From NCBI GenBank assembly GCA_038087015.1, contig JASBNA010000104.1, positions 33,033 through 97,032 on the forward strand: a stretch of 64,000 nucleotides of DNA, given 5' to 3'. Source of the DNA: Cerrena zonata (lineage: Eukaryota; Basidiomycota; Agaricomycetes; Polyporales; Cerrenaceae). How positions within the stretch are numbered: the first letter of the stretch is position 1; each line of letters opens with the position of its first letter. Positions 48,880 through 61,240 of the stretch are shown here, in pieces. The notes below the pieces were generated by a model. That model had not been told where the DNA came from, did no database searches, and saw only the letters and a program-made list of their open reading frames with translations. A program made the translations under genes and the position numbers.

Positions 48880-51265
48880 ATGCAACCTGTAGGCAACTCC
48901 GATGACCCTACCATACAATCCAGGGAATACTCTTTGAACGGGCTCAGCAGGGGGTCATCTTCTGTCGAACATGAAATTGAGGACAAAGAAAAACAAGAAT
49001 GCTCTAGTATTACACTTGAGCAGAAACGAGTTATCCCGATGTCTCCACTTCAATTATCTGATCGGAGATACGAGAGGACGCTATTGTGAGGAGGATATAG
49101 TATATTATGGATACAATGATGTTAAGGTTCGTGTATCAGGAAACATGATGCTCATCATCAAATACAAACTATACCTGCGATGAAAACCATTTTTAGCAGG
49201 TGAAGTCTTTTAAACATATTCTATGTGAAACATTCTGATAGCTAACGGTTTTGAAAATCCTAGACACGACATTCCAAACGGTTGGGTTGCTGTTGAGCAT
49301 CCCGAAGGCAAACTATACTATAGAAACACTGATAGGGTACATTTTCTCCGAAACTGCATACGCATATCACTCATGTTTATCCCAGCGGATCTTGACACAC
49401 GTGGATATACGCACCGCCCAAAATCTGCTTGACATTGAAAATGTGTATCAAACTATCCAAGACACGCTCCAGAAATATAATGACCATCCCCAAGATCTCG
49501 AATTGGTGCTGGACATTAAACACACAAACAGCGGGGCTGAATACTACTATTATCTTGCATCGTGGCAACTAGGGGTGATCATGTGGGCCGAAGAGGTAGA
49601 TATATGGTATCTAACTTGCTATCATCGTCAAGTTTACTGCCCTGCACATCTCAGTGGGTGACATCCTCATTCGTATAAAAACGTAATCGGGGAAAGTAAT
49701 TGAACTTTATATAGAACATGCCATGGACTGGCAGTTCTGGTAAGATCCCCGTGTGTCGTACGTGTTACGCTGTTTTATGGATCTCTTAGACGTTATTGAT
49801 CATATATCCATATACCTTTGCAGCTCAAGTAATTGCAATAATTGACTCGAATTATAGGTCTCATATCGAGATGTTTCCAGATGCCCGTAATATTTCACGC
49901 AATCTCGTTGATCGTTTGGCCAATACACTATCGTATGGATGGAATGGTTCGCATTGTTACTATCGTGTAACGGATACTTTCTTTCATTCCCTTTTTAGAT
50001 CTCATGACCTCCGAAACGTCTACGACACCATACAATGCAGACAAGATAGCAGAGCTTTCCCGGCTCATCGATATAATGAAAAGTCAGCTCGCCGTTGATT
50101 TAACAGCGAAATATACGGAACTGAATTGACTTTTCTGGATATAGGGGGAACTGCGGACGAACATCACGCTATAATCGTCGGTGAGCTAAAGTAACGTTCA
50201 TTCAAACCTTGACTGCGACTGATGAACCTTATAGCACGGAACATGGCGACTCTTTGTACGTTTTCACTACACCGCCTTCTCGTTCTGACCTGAAATAGAG
50301 AAAACTTAAGGCAAAGAACGATTCTATAATTATCACGGCCAACCCAGTGCTCGACTCAACAGGGATGAGAGTATGTCGGAAGAGAACATACATCATCCTC
50401 GGTCGTTGATATTCCTGGCATTATCCCCTCTCCTCTTCTGGATGCCAGATATTTATCTGGCAGAGCTGGAGAGAGTTTGGGTCGATGATACGGTAAACTA
50501 CACACCTTGGAACAAATTCATGAACAAACTCATACGGGATTGGAAGTCGTCGGAAATGCCGGTACATATAAACGATATCCAAATGAAACTTCAGGTTGGC
50601 TAATGAATTATTCTCAGGCGATCGTTCTCCTTGTAGTAAACGCAGGCTCTCTCGCTGTTCAAAACATCTATGTTACGGAAACAACAACAGACTCTGTCTC
50701 GACAGTAGCTTATTATGCCTCAACGATGTTCAGTTTGACTTCCTATGTTGTAGGCCAAATCCTGACCCGTCAGTATCATACTATGGTAGAACAGGAGGAT
50801 GTGACTGCAGTCGTGAGCATCACTATCTTCACCGTTTTGTTCATGAAACCTAACTATCCGCCAGGCCATATATCTCAAAGGAAAAAGCGACCTCTACTAT
50901 GGATTAGAATATCCAGCGTTCGCATATAGCATACCTGCGGGTTGTTTCATCTGGAGGTACCACCCCCTTACCCTGCATCCCAGTATGAATACAGGAATAT
51001 TGACTTGGCTATTCTTAGCGTATTGATCTTCGCGTTTGCAACGTTATACAACTGCTTCGCTCATGCTCACCTCTCAGGCCGTATCATCAATGGGATCCTG
51101 CTTCTGTTCCTCTCTATCCTTACTAGCGGGATACTTTATATGGATTGGGGAACGAACCCGTTTACACAAAACAATATCCGTGGATCATTTCTTTCATCCC
51201 TGAGGAGGAAAATCAATCGCCTTTCCCTTCGTGGACATATAAGCCGCAATACTAGTGTAGTATAG
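48880..51265 (+). CDS. WW-like multi-pass membrane protein, copy at 49 kb
   Basis: Third close paralogue, intact in every exon join checked. Order: short variable N-terminus, MSPLQLSDRRYERTL, linker exon (QTIPAMKTIFSR), half WW domain DIPNGWVAVEHPEGKLYY, RILTHVDIRTAQ, then VIMWAEEVDIWYL and HAMDWQFW. Further on are IEMFPDARNISRNLV, GGTADEHHAIIVARNMATL, FYNYHGQPSARLNRDES, SPLLFWMPDIYLAELERVW and a hydrophobic C-terminal half (IVLLVVNAGSLAVQNIY, LIFAFATLYNCFA, ILLLFLSILTSGILYMDWG). The N-terminal region before the signature is much shorter than at 25 kb and 33 kb, and this is where the copies vary most. It is convergent with the Afi1-type gene, with about 180 nt between stops. Function is unknown. 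Confidence 0.75.
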
Positions 51266-51447
51266 CTCGAAGTATACATCGTCACAGCATGACCATACGT
51301 ATGTAGTTCACGAAACGTACTACGAGAAGCATGATGATGCCGGGATCTCAGAACTGAAAGTGGGGTATATATTATATATAAAATGTCACAAAATACAAGT
51401 CTTGACCTATATCAAAAACCTCCCGTTACGATTGCTCGCAGTCCAAC

Positions 51448-54387
51448 TCAGCCTCCACCTAAACTAGATTCACTCCGATTAGAAGGAGTCCTGCTCATTC
51501 CTATCACGGGAATACCGAGCATGTTGTTCTGTTCTCTCAGAAGTTTCGTCTCGCGTGCATGCGCTTGACGGACATATGCGTAGCGTTGGAAGTGGTTGAG
51601 TGATTGAAGGAATTGGACACCAACCTAAACAAGGGAGAAGGGATGTCAACAAGTCGTAGGGTATAACAAACAGCAGTAAGGGGAAACTCACGGTATATGA
51701 CCGAAGCTCATTGAAGATATCCACAGTGAGGTCTCGAATGATCTCGCTTTGATGGAAGAGACCGAAACTGAGAGGTAGTAAACCATTGTGATGAGGTGGG
51801 AGATATGAGAGAAGCTAGGTTACGCAAACCGAATTCAGCACAACACAACTAGGAGAAGAAAAATAACACACCTCGGTAACTTGATCATACGTCTGAAGGT
51901 TCTCAGCTATATTCCTCATGATCAATTCGGCTTCACCATCCGATATCCGTTTGGCATGCCGGAGCCTCCATAGCTGATGTGGAACGTCAAACCCTTGCAT
52001 TGGATTTTCCACCAAGTTCTGCTTAAAATCCTACAACACATCAAAATGAGAAAAAGTAACAAATTGACATCTATATCTGGAGTACTTACCTCCTGATATA
52101 AGTGATAACTTTCCGTTCGTCTGAAGGCTTCAATCCTCGAAGCGTTGGAGGCCAACTCCCTCGCTCCAGCAGCGTCATCCGTAAAAGACAATCCACTGCC
52201 CAACCTCGGGTGATCGCCTATACGTTCTGAATACTGCGAGCTGGGGAACCCAATAGCGGTCTGTTGTCCCAATACGTCTTCTTCGTATCGGGCTGCAAGA
52301 CGGATGAACCGAGCTGCGTATTCAGTAAATCGAGCACGAACGTGGGCTTCGCCATAATGATATGAGATGGCAGATGTGATCTGAGATAATGATAACAGAT
52401 TAGTGGGAGAATATCGAGCACAAAGAAACGTTGAAAGCGTACATCCTCCATGAATATATTGTCAGTATCGTTGCCCTTCGTCATATCCCCCCTCTTCTCA
52501 TTCACACCGAGATCCTTACTCAACCGAACCATTTCTTCTTCACTTCCTGCCGAAGCTTCTGCTTTGAGCGTCCCTGTACGGGTGATCATAGATGGTTGGC
52601 CTGAAGTCACAGGATGGTTGATCAAAATGTCCTTATGAACAACCATTCTTGGGGAGCCGACGTCACAGAGGAGATCCCAAGAGCCGGAGGATTCGAAGAT
52701 AGGGTTTGTTACACCTGCAATGTAGGCTGGTCTGTATCAAATGGAGGAATCAGACTAATCCGGAAAGATATGATGATAAGCATGATACGTACATACTCTC
52801 CCATTCCTCCCTATTGATCAAGTTGGCGTAGGGAAACGCTCGTTTGATGAAGCCACGGAGGACAACACCACATCCACTACCGAGCGCACAAGCACTCAAA
52901 ACATAACTGGACACTTGACCTGCAGGACGGTGGTGTCCTAAGAAAATGATCCTCTTGCCCGTCACTAGAGCATTGAAGAGAATAATGATGGGATGAGTTT
53001 GGGCACCGGATGTATGTAGATGGGGATGCATAGGACCGGAAACGACGGTGTTAGGTCCCGAGAAAAGTTGGACCAGTTGGATCAGAGAATACTATTGGTT
53101 GCGTGGAGATTAGTCGTGAAAGGCAAAAATAAAAACAGAGTTAGAGAGACGTACATCACCGACTTCCTCAGCGAACGTCGCCATAGGGAGTTTGATGGGT
53201 ATCCTATGTTCGTTGTATTCCATTACGGCGGGGAAGAAATGCGTATCCTTCAGCGACGCTGGATCGTGTGCTGTAGTGGAGATTAAATTCGCTTCCGTAC
53301 TCTTGGCACCACCGTGAAATCCAGAGGAAGAGGCAGATGAAGAGGCATCTGTCGACCGTCGTCCCCGTCCACTACCCACTGAATACGTATGGTTTGCTGG
53401 AAAACCACCCGGACCAATTTGGTCTAACCCAGATTCATCCCCTACCCACACAGCACTTCCGTCCAAAGAGAAGGAATCATTCGAGGGCGAAGGTTGGTTG
53501 GGAGGTGGTTGGGGTTGAGAATGAAGGCTCGTCGAACTGGCGGCGGCATTCGAGTTCTTCTTGGCGTTCGCTCTCAAGATGCCGTCTTCGAAACTGGAGT
53601 GGGATCCTTGGGAAGACGTAGCTTTATGTTTGCTATTCGTGGAACTGGTTTTCACAGATATGTGCGCGTTGGAATCGTTGTTCGGCCGCAGCAAGTCTTC
53701 AAACTTTTCGACGAATACATCCTTCCGCTCGCTCGTCCGCATAATCAGTTTCTCGTGTCGAGTCAGAACAGGGGCTTTGGAGATGTCAATGGAGTTGATA
53801 GCGTCGAACAGTCCAGCGAGACAGTCTTGCGAGGGGTCATTGAAGTAGTTCTCCAGGGCCATGAGGAGCACAGGCTGTTTGTGATAGAGTCAGACAAGCC
53901 AGAAGCGTAGTGACGCGATTCGGAATGACCTTGAAGATTTCGATAAATGAATGTCGGGTGCATATTGCCATTGCTTTCACGATCGCGCCTCTAACACATT
54001 TAGTATCTCGAGAAAACATGACAGAACTTGACCGACGTACCTGCGTACAGTCTTGTCCAACTTTGTCCTCACAAGATTCAGAACATATAGAAGCTCTCCT
54101 CCCTCTTCCGAGTCATCTGCCAGAACGGGTTTGATGGTATTGAATGGGGTTTGGTTCAAGAAGAATATCGTCCAATCCTCCGGTTGGCGTTCCGCTCCGT
54201 CTGGCAACATCAAGTTGGCAAGAAGCCTGTGCATTCACTGTTAGTCGAGTAATGTAGTAGAGATACTGATTACTCGCCCTTCATCCATGCCTAATGGTTG
54301 AGGGAACTGATAGGTAAGTTGGGCACCCTTGTCAATGTCGAAGTCGGCCAGGAGAACGAAGGAGCAATGCTGGGCTGTCCCAGCCAT
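51448..54387 (-). CDS. Afi1-type (Arf3-interacting) polarity and trafficking protein
   Basis: Homologue of yeast Afi1, which binds the small GTPase Arf3 and helps to keep cell polarity; it has an N-terminal Afi1 docking domain and a SPA/DENN-like domain. About 800 residues. The start at 54387 gives FVLLADFDIDKGAQLTYQFP, a hallmark N-terminus, followed by LMLPDGAERQPEDWTIFFL. Later exons give VLLMALENYFNDPS, a long Ser/Pro-rich insert, RIPIKLPMATFAEEVGD, YSLIQLVQLFSGP, GKRIIFLGHHRPAGQVSSYV and the tail GIPVIGMSRTPSNRSES. The first intron (54277-54227) has a GC donor (GGGCGAGTA) in place of GT; GC-AG introns are a known minor class, and the join keeps the frame. All other introns looked normal. 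Confidence 0.85.
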
Positions 54388-54944
54388 GTTAAAGCAAGCT
54401 CTACTTGAGACTTCGTCAGTATTCGGTTAAGGATATACCCTGTCTCAGTAACTTGTCAGCACTATGCAGGACAACGTAGTATGTCGTTCGTCGTTAGTTG
54501 TCGCTAGACAACTTAAGGTTACCATTCTATTGAATCTATTACTCTACGGATACCGTGGGAACATTGTCATGTAGAGCATTTGAGGACTCGTTGAGTCGAG
54601 TGAACCGTCGAATCCATACCTGTACCAATGAGTTTCCCGGCAACGACATGATGTCTGATACAAGGTACCTCGGTAATTATGCATTATTTATGAGGGATAG
54701 GTTACCGCTACTGAATGCTGTACATGAGAATCACTGACTCATTCATCGTTGCATGACCCTCGTCATTGTCATCCGAAGAGTCAATCGAATTCATTCGCTG
54801 TCCGAACACTACAGATGACACTCAATACAGCATAAAATAGAAACGGTTCTATAAAACATCTATACAAAATACTGATACTCTAAGGAGCTCAAACACTGAG
54901 CAATAACATGGTCAGTTTTGAGACAACGAAACTGGGTAACACTA
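54388..54944. other. Intergenic region
   Basis: Between the Afi1-type gene and the DUF6533 gene, both on the minus strand. Nothing recognisable. Confidence 0.35.
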
Positions 54945-56693
54945 TCAAACACACCTGCCACTCTGGCCGCATTCTGCTTTGATATCGATGATAGAGATAT
55001 TGTCTGGACACATGCCTGACTCTGTCACCTTCGTGTTCAAGAGCCCAGCTGCATCGGATGTGGTCGTGTCGAGTCCAACGAGAAGGGGATCTGAAGCAAC
55101 GTAGATTATATCCTCCTCTTCATCCTCTTCTTCATCAGGATCGTATACGTCTCTCAATGGAGCACCCAGATTTCCCACAATCATACTGGAGTATGTGGGT
55201 GTAAGACTGTTTCCGGAACTATCTGGGTTCGCCCCAGAAGGTGACATATAGACACTCCGTAGATTGAGCAGGAAATGGGACATTAGAATAGACTGGATGC
55301 TAGGATGTTTCATGAGTGAGAGTCGAAGGTCATATTCACAACTTACACCTGAGTGATGGCGGGGGAGCTTCCGAGAACCTAGATCATAAATTAGCGACTG
55401 AGAAATTCTGTATCAGAAAAAGCTCTCACTTTGACGTGGTTTCCGAGTAGACGAAGAAGGCTATCTAAAGAGATGACACTTGATAAAAGGAAGATATAGA
55501 ATTGAGGTTAGCACTGGGAAAGCAATGAATTGATTCCTACCCAAGGTAGCTTATGCCTTCAACTGATGTGTCATGTCGTTGCAATAATGATGAGCATGGC
55601 GGACGTACCATCTCGAAGGAGCATGTAGACCAAACTAGTGCGCGGCCGCATTTTGAGACCAGCGGCCGAAAACATCTTTACAATGGCTGCGGTCTTGGCC
55701 CAGGTGAGGACCATGATCACTACTGCAAAGATAATAGAATAACTAGCGTTGAAGATAGGAACTATATTAAATATGTCAAAACGGCGATCAAAGATATTTT
55801 GATGATATTTACGACTACAAAGCAATATGAAGATGTGTATCACAATGCAGCGGCAAAAGACTCACAATTGTTGTACGAATCCGTCCGAGTTTAGATTGAC
55901 AATCTCACCACAGCCCACGAGAGGTGAGGGCAATGCAATAATCCTCTTGGCACTGAGATAGTACTGCCCTTTGCGTTAGCAAACTGATGTGATAAAGATG
56001 GATTTACACACAATGTTTAAAGCGGGAACAACCATGCTGAGACAGAAAACGCCCACAAATACTCTGATATCATTATTCCAAATAGCATAGAGTCGTAAGG
56101 CGAGGAATGCTAGGTTTGGCAGTATTATTTAAATAGTAAGTCACTGTAAATGTTCGATATGAAAAAGGAATACTCACCTGGGATCGTTAAGGTCACCACT
56201 GATAGCACACATTGATTGATGCGGAAAACAACGTTACAGCTGCAAATTGTTTAGAATCCGATAGATAGATTGTAAATTGAGCACATACATCTATGTTAAT
56301 ATAACAAAGTGCATGATGGGTATACATACACGGGAAATGACCGAAGGCGTACCGTGTCGGCTTCGGCCTCAGTTGGATTCTTGAATGAGACAACTTGAAT
56401 AACCTCCGTGATACGATAGAATATAATGCCGTAGCGGTTTATAAAGTAAAGGATGGTAGCAGCAGAGAATTTTCGTTTCCAGATGCAACGAATTTCTGTT
56501 GACAGACTAAGGAGGTAGTCATACATAACCAGAGTGTCCGTAGCACTGCCAATTTCATTATTAAGTCGCCTGAGGTGACCACGGGTGATTATTATAAATT
56601 TCGCCGCACTCAATGGACTATACCAACTCACACTTTCTCTATAAGAAACGCTACCAATTTAGCGCCGTTGTTCGATGCCTGTGATGAAGACAT
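54945..56693 (-). CDS. DUF6533-family seven-helix membrane protein
   Basis: Agaricomycete 7TM-like family of unknown function. After the start MSSSQASNNGAKLVAF, the DUF6533 block reads DTLVMYDYLLSLSTEIRCIW, then KRKFSAATILYFINRYG. Further helices: CVLSVVTLTIP, FLALRLYAIWNNDIRVFVGV, a loop with GEIVNLNSDG, then IIFAVVIMVLTWAKTAAIVK and LLRDG. The region after LLRDG normally carries the sixth helix. Here it is short or mis-split: the first continuation (TSAMLIIIATT) hits a stop, and splicing to SLLRLLGNHVK gives little hydrophobicity. The last helix part SILMSHFLLNLRSVYM and an acidic tail (DEEEDEEEDIIYV) follow to the stop at 54945. About 400 residues. It may be functional with an unusual sixth helix, or slightly damaged. 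Confidence 0.75.
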
Positions 56694-57483
56694 GGTTTAG
56701 AACAAACTAAGGGGTGAGGGATGGGGCGAGGATGGGCAAGAGAAGTAGATATACATCTACTGTATACAATGCCTGCCCTAAGAGGGAATATTGGTTACTA
56801 TGAGCAGTGGCCATCGATCACCTAAAGAGTTCGCCATTGCGTTTTGTGACTTACGTGTCGTGAAAGTACAGCCCCTCAGCTTCGTTCCTTCATCCGGCGT
56901 ACAACATTGAGGTCAAATTGGGGATGAAGCAGTGAGCGATATTATTCCAGTTGGTGCTGTGCTAAGAGCGCCAGAGCAACTCGCTCCTGTGAGGTATTAC
57001 CAATATACCAGCGATTTCTTGGTGCTCTGAGAAGGTCTGCATGGGTTATGAATAATTCTAAAGGGCATATGTGTTTTAGGACAGTTAATCGTGTTTAGAC
57101 CATTGAGTGCCGAATATATAGAGAATTCGAATGGGGGAACATGGCACACAGGATAGAATACAGAATAGACGACCTACTACGTGGATACTAGTAGCTATGT
57201 CGACTGAGTTCTATGACCCGTAGAAGATTAAAATACCACATTCTGGACCTTCAACGAGTAAACCTCGACAATCACAAGGAATGTCCTTTGCAAGCATCTT
57301 GCTGCTCGACTTTCATCAACATCATCGCATTCCGAGTAGTACCAATCTTTTTGGCGAAGCTATTCTGTGCATATATGTTTTCTTTCTCCTGTTGTAATTT
57401 AGCATTCTCATCACTGCTCACTGCAATATTAGATAGGTCTCCAACAGAGTGATGAGGGCGAAAAACAAGGGAAGGTAGACATA
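56694..57483. other. Intergenic region
   Basis: Upstream flank of the DUF6533 gene and downstream flank of the broken helical gene. No further gene seen. Confidence 0.35.
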
Positions 57484-57921
57484 TCAAGACCAAGAAGCAA
57501 GTGCGATCAGAGTGGCAAGAGCCGTCTTGATCGGACCGATAAACTCTGCCAACCATTGTCGAGTTTTCTCCTGAAACATGAAAAGCAATAACGCCAGGAT
57601 CAAGGTCTGAGCCAGTGCCAGAGGCAGAAAAATACACCGCCCTGCCAATGAGAGTGGGAGATGGCGAGGGGACTGGGGATATGCCTTGGTCTTTCTCGGT
57701 CTCCATTAGCTCGTTGATTCTTTTCTCCAGTCTGTCAGCGGTTTTGTCGCTCTTATGTAAGGGCCGAACAAAGGACTAAGCGTGGAAGTCGAGCACCGAC
57801 TTAAGTTGCGTGAGACTCAGTTCTGTATTTGGTACGAGAAAGCGATCAAAGTGAAGATGAGGAATGTAAACTTACTTTGTTGGAACTCTGCATCGTTTGT
57901 TCTCGGTATCGAGGGGTGCAT
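57484..57921 (-). pseudogene. Small helical protein gene, copy A, broken by a nonsense codon
   Basis: Three exons (57921-57876, 57822-57638, 57570-57484) encode about 105 residues: MHPSIPRTNDAEFQQK, then LSLTQLKSVLDFHA, a stop, then DKTADRLEKRINELMETEKD and EKTRQWLAEFIGPIKTAL. The TAG at 57776-57778 stands where the copy at the window end has Trp (TGG). The charged heptad-like middle suggests an alpha-helix or coiled coil, and the end is amphipathic. Introns have good donors (GTAAGT, GTGTAT) and acceptors. The family is not recognised. Apart from the stop the gene is well kept, so the break is young or a base error. Confidence 0.6.
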
Positions 57922-58806
57922 TTCGGAGATCCATAGCTTAGCTCTCGTAGAGACTCCATTTTGACATGGGTCGTCTATGGTAGTGGTAAGCGACGAACAA
58001 GGTTGGCGAAAATACTTCCTTATAGGGATGAATTGAAACTCCGAAATACATCAACAACACGTCAACAACTTGAATCATTGATTTATTCCATCACACTAAC
58101 CAACCGCCCCTGCAGCAAAAAAATCAATAAATCGGGTTCAACTCTCTCTCTCTATGGCTGGTTTATCCTATTTTTGAGTTTGGGGCTCTAGAGCTCTGCT
58201 ACGTGCCCGATAACGTAAAATATTGTAGGTTCGTCATCAACAGCATCAAGGATGTTTCCTTTCTGATTGATACGTTGCCAGGTAATTCCGAGTCCATGTG
58301 TCCTATTTCCGCCATCTTGCAGGGTCTATTCATGAAGAGAGCTTATCCGACAGAGGCTATGTCAAAAGTCAGTTGAGAGAAGTGAGTTAACCATATGGAC
58401 TAACCCGGCTGACAGAATGTTATCAGTAAGTGATACCTGTCAAGAGCATGCTTGGAATGCGTCTAGAGGTCGACTTGATATCTTTTCTTAGAGCAAGTCA
58501 AGCATGGGGAGAGTAGTGAGATATCGTAACAGGCATTCGTGTTTGGCTGTCTGATGACAACATGCTGAGCAGCGGGGGCAGCGATAGCATTCGTTATGGG
58601 CGAGTGCTACGGTTGTCCAGAGACCCTGATGCACGATTCGAACTTCGAATTGCAAAACGTTACTAACTTTGATTATTTGAATTGGTAATCCCTGTGCCTG
58701 TAAATAGCTGGTTGGTTGGTGGTCTGGCCTGTCATCCTTGGTTCTATCAAAGATGTGGGGATGATCATGTTTCAAACTGCAGTTCGAATTGCCCCGAGGA
58801 TGCTCG
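57922..58806. other. Intergenic region before the 59 kb WW-like gene
   Basis: A minus-strand open frame at 58488-58835 has no motif and is probably chance. No repeat or RNA gene seen. Confidence 0.35.
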
Positions 58807-58813
58807 TATATAA
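58807..58813 (+). promoter_or_regulatory. TATA box of the 59 kb WW-like gene
   Basis: TATATAA lies 47 nt before the start codon at 58854. Confidence 0.45.
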
Positions 58814-58853
58814 CTAGGGTATCATCTGATCTCATACTCAGTATGTGTTCACT

Positions 58854-61240
58854 ATGAAGTCGCTATCTTACCTTCCGTCATCTAAATTTTCCGATAGCAA
58901 TAACATGGAGTCCAAGGACATGCCCTCAAACCTAGCAGACAACGTATCGCTAAAACCTATCACACCCTTGGAGCTCATGCAGCAGGTACAGGAGCAGAGT
59001 CAGACGTATGTTTCATGTAATAGTAATCTTGATATAGGATTATGCTTGATATCATATTCCACTTTTAGCGTCAACTCCCGATTGTCTATTGGTAGTCGGC
59101 TCCCTCCTGGACCTCGGCGTACGGTTGTTCATTCACTGTAAGAGCACTTGGTATAACCATTTTCGACATCCTCATGTATACCACAGGTCACATACTCTAC
59201 CCGATAAATGGGAAGCAAAAGCGCATCCAGACGGCAAAACCTTCTACCGATGCACAGATGATATGAAGGTAAGTTGCGTAGATATGCCACCCATCCCGTT
59301 GAAAGGTGCTCAGCACGTGTTTAGCGTATATTGACATACGTCGACATCCGTGATCCTGCACAAGAAAACTGCACCGAGCTTCTCGAGAGTGCGTGTCAGA
59401 AGCTACGAGAAAGGCTCGGGAATGACAGTAGTAAATATTACTACATCTTAAATTTCCAACAGTCTCCCGATGGTGTTCTGGAGGTGGGGTATTATATCGA
59501 TACAGATGAAGTACACGAATCCGTGGTATGGGCCGACTCCATGGAACTTTGTCGAATTACCACGGATGAGTTCCAAGCTCAATGCGATGAGCATTTCGGT
59601 AAGGTTTTATCAGTCCTGTGCTGGTATGCGATTCTAGAGCCACTCTGTTAGATTATGCGATGCGATACCAGTATTGGTAACTTCATTTCTCACCATCAGG
59701 CTCGTGTACCCCCCCGTCCATCGTTATAGCCACTGACACACATACCAGCCGAACCCACCTGACGATGCGTGCCAAGGACCCATTTTCAGCTTTTCCCTAT
59801 AGCCCAAAGATTCAGTAGGGCTGATATCATCCAATTTCTCAACCGTGGATGGGCTGGTTCGTCGCAATTCACGACATTATTTATACTCGAGACTTATATC
59901 TGTGCTACAGAATTAACTATGTCCGGAACCTTGATTTTAGGGTACACTAATGAGCTTATCGAGGAAATGGAAGAGATCCTCCGTAATATTCAAGGTACGA
60001 TTCACGCAGAAATTTACCTTAGCTAAACTGAAACTTCGATACAGATAAAGAGATACGATCTAATGCACAGGAGGTAGCCATCGGTAGGCATGATTCATCA
60101 GATGAATTCGACGTTTTCATAATTTGCTTTGCATAAGCTCGTATTCTCTCAGCTTTATGTGAGTTTGTAATATGCATTATTTCACCGCTTCGCTAACACT
60201 TCGACATAGATTGGCAGAGGTTTATTGGCTTTAACTCTACCGTGACACCATCTACAAATCGTGCCCGCAGCGAGAAGTCCCGGAAACAAAGATTTTACTC
60301 GTGGTGGTTCAGACTATTATCACCATTTCTCTTCTGGATGCCATACGTCTATCTCAGTGATCTTCGGGAGATTTGGAAGGATGATGGCCTAACTCCAACC
60401 GTCAATATCAAATTATGGAATGAGTTCATCACTCAACTCGGGAACGATTGGGATGGTTCAACGACACCAGTAATTTATCATGTCTATTTATTTAGGATAA
60501 TATTCACCGTATCATTTACAGGCGACAGTTCTATTATCCGCGAACGTAGGATTTCTCGCTATTCAAAGTATCGATCAGGCCACAACGACGAACAAATCGG
60601 CCGCACAGATCGCATCTTATGTATCTGCGCTACTAAGCTTATTTGCATATATTGCATTCCAGATACTCTGTCGTCGACATCGTCCATTGACAGGTAATTT
60701 AGGCAATCGACATTCTGCACAGATGAACGTACGTTCCTTCGTCTCGACTATACACTCAGGCCAGTGACGTTAGTACTTCGCAGATGATAAACTACCTGTG
60801 CAACCACATGAATCTTCTTGGCCTAGAAACTCTGGCTCTCGCGTTTAGCGTACCCATAGCATGCTTTATCTGGAGGTGCTTACCGTCTTTCTCCCGTCAT
60901 CTCAAAATATTGATATCATCTTCGCAGTATGATGACATTTTTGCTGGCCATTTCCTTCGTATTCTTCTTCAAGACAAGTCTTGTCACCCGAATTACGGTA
61001 GGGGCAGTCTACGCATTCTTGATGATCATATGTGGAATGCTCCTGTACATGAGTTGGGGCTCTCGATCAAGCCGACAGGAGCAGCCGATGGTCACGAATC
61101 CTAATGGGGTCAAAAGTCCTGGGGGGACCCTCAATCCGGCGGGTTATTTCGACTGGGGTGGAATCGCTACAAGCATACCGATGATCAGAAAAGCAAGTAA
61201 AAATGCTTCCACGAATTTCTCAGTGTCAACATCTGTCTAG
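58854..61240 (+). CDS. WW-like multi-pass membrane protein, divergent copy at 59 kb
   Basis: Same intron positions and order as the other three close copies, but clearly more diverged. The N-terminal signature is changed to KPITPLELMQQVQEQ. The half WW domain reads TLPDKWEAKAHPDGKTFY, then RILTYVDIRDPA. Next are VVWADSMELCRI, AMRYQYW, FQLFPIAQRFSRADII and LSPFLFWMPYVYLSDLREIW. The motif YHGQPxARLNRDE of the other copies is absent and replaced by unrelated sequence (FIGFNSTVTPSTNRARSE). The hydrophobic tail is kept: LSANVGFLAIQSI, IASYVSALLSLFAYIAF, LALAFSVPIACFIW, TFLLAISFVFFF and AFLMIICGMLLYMSWG. The tail after the last helix is longer and ends NFSVSTSV. Reading frames join without breaks. 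The start is the first ATG after the TATA box that opens this frame. Confidence 0.72.

Noticed and set aside
53494..53910. 138-codon + strand frame
   Set aside because: Antisense to the Ser/Pro-rich insert of the Afi1-type gene.
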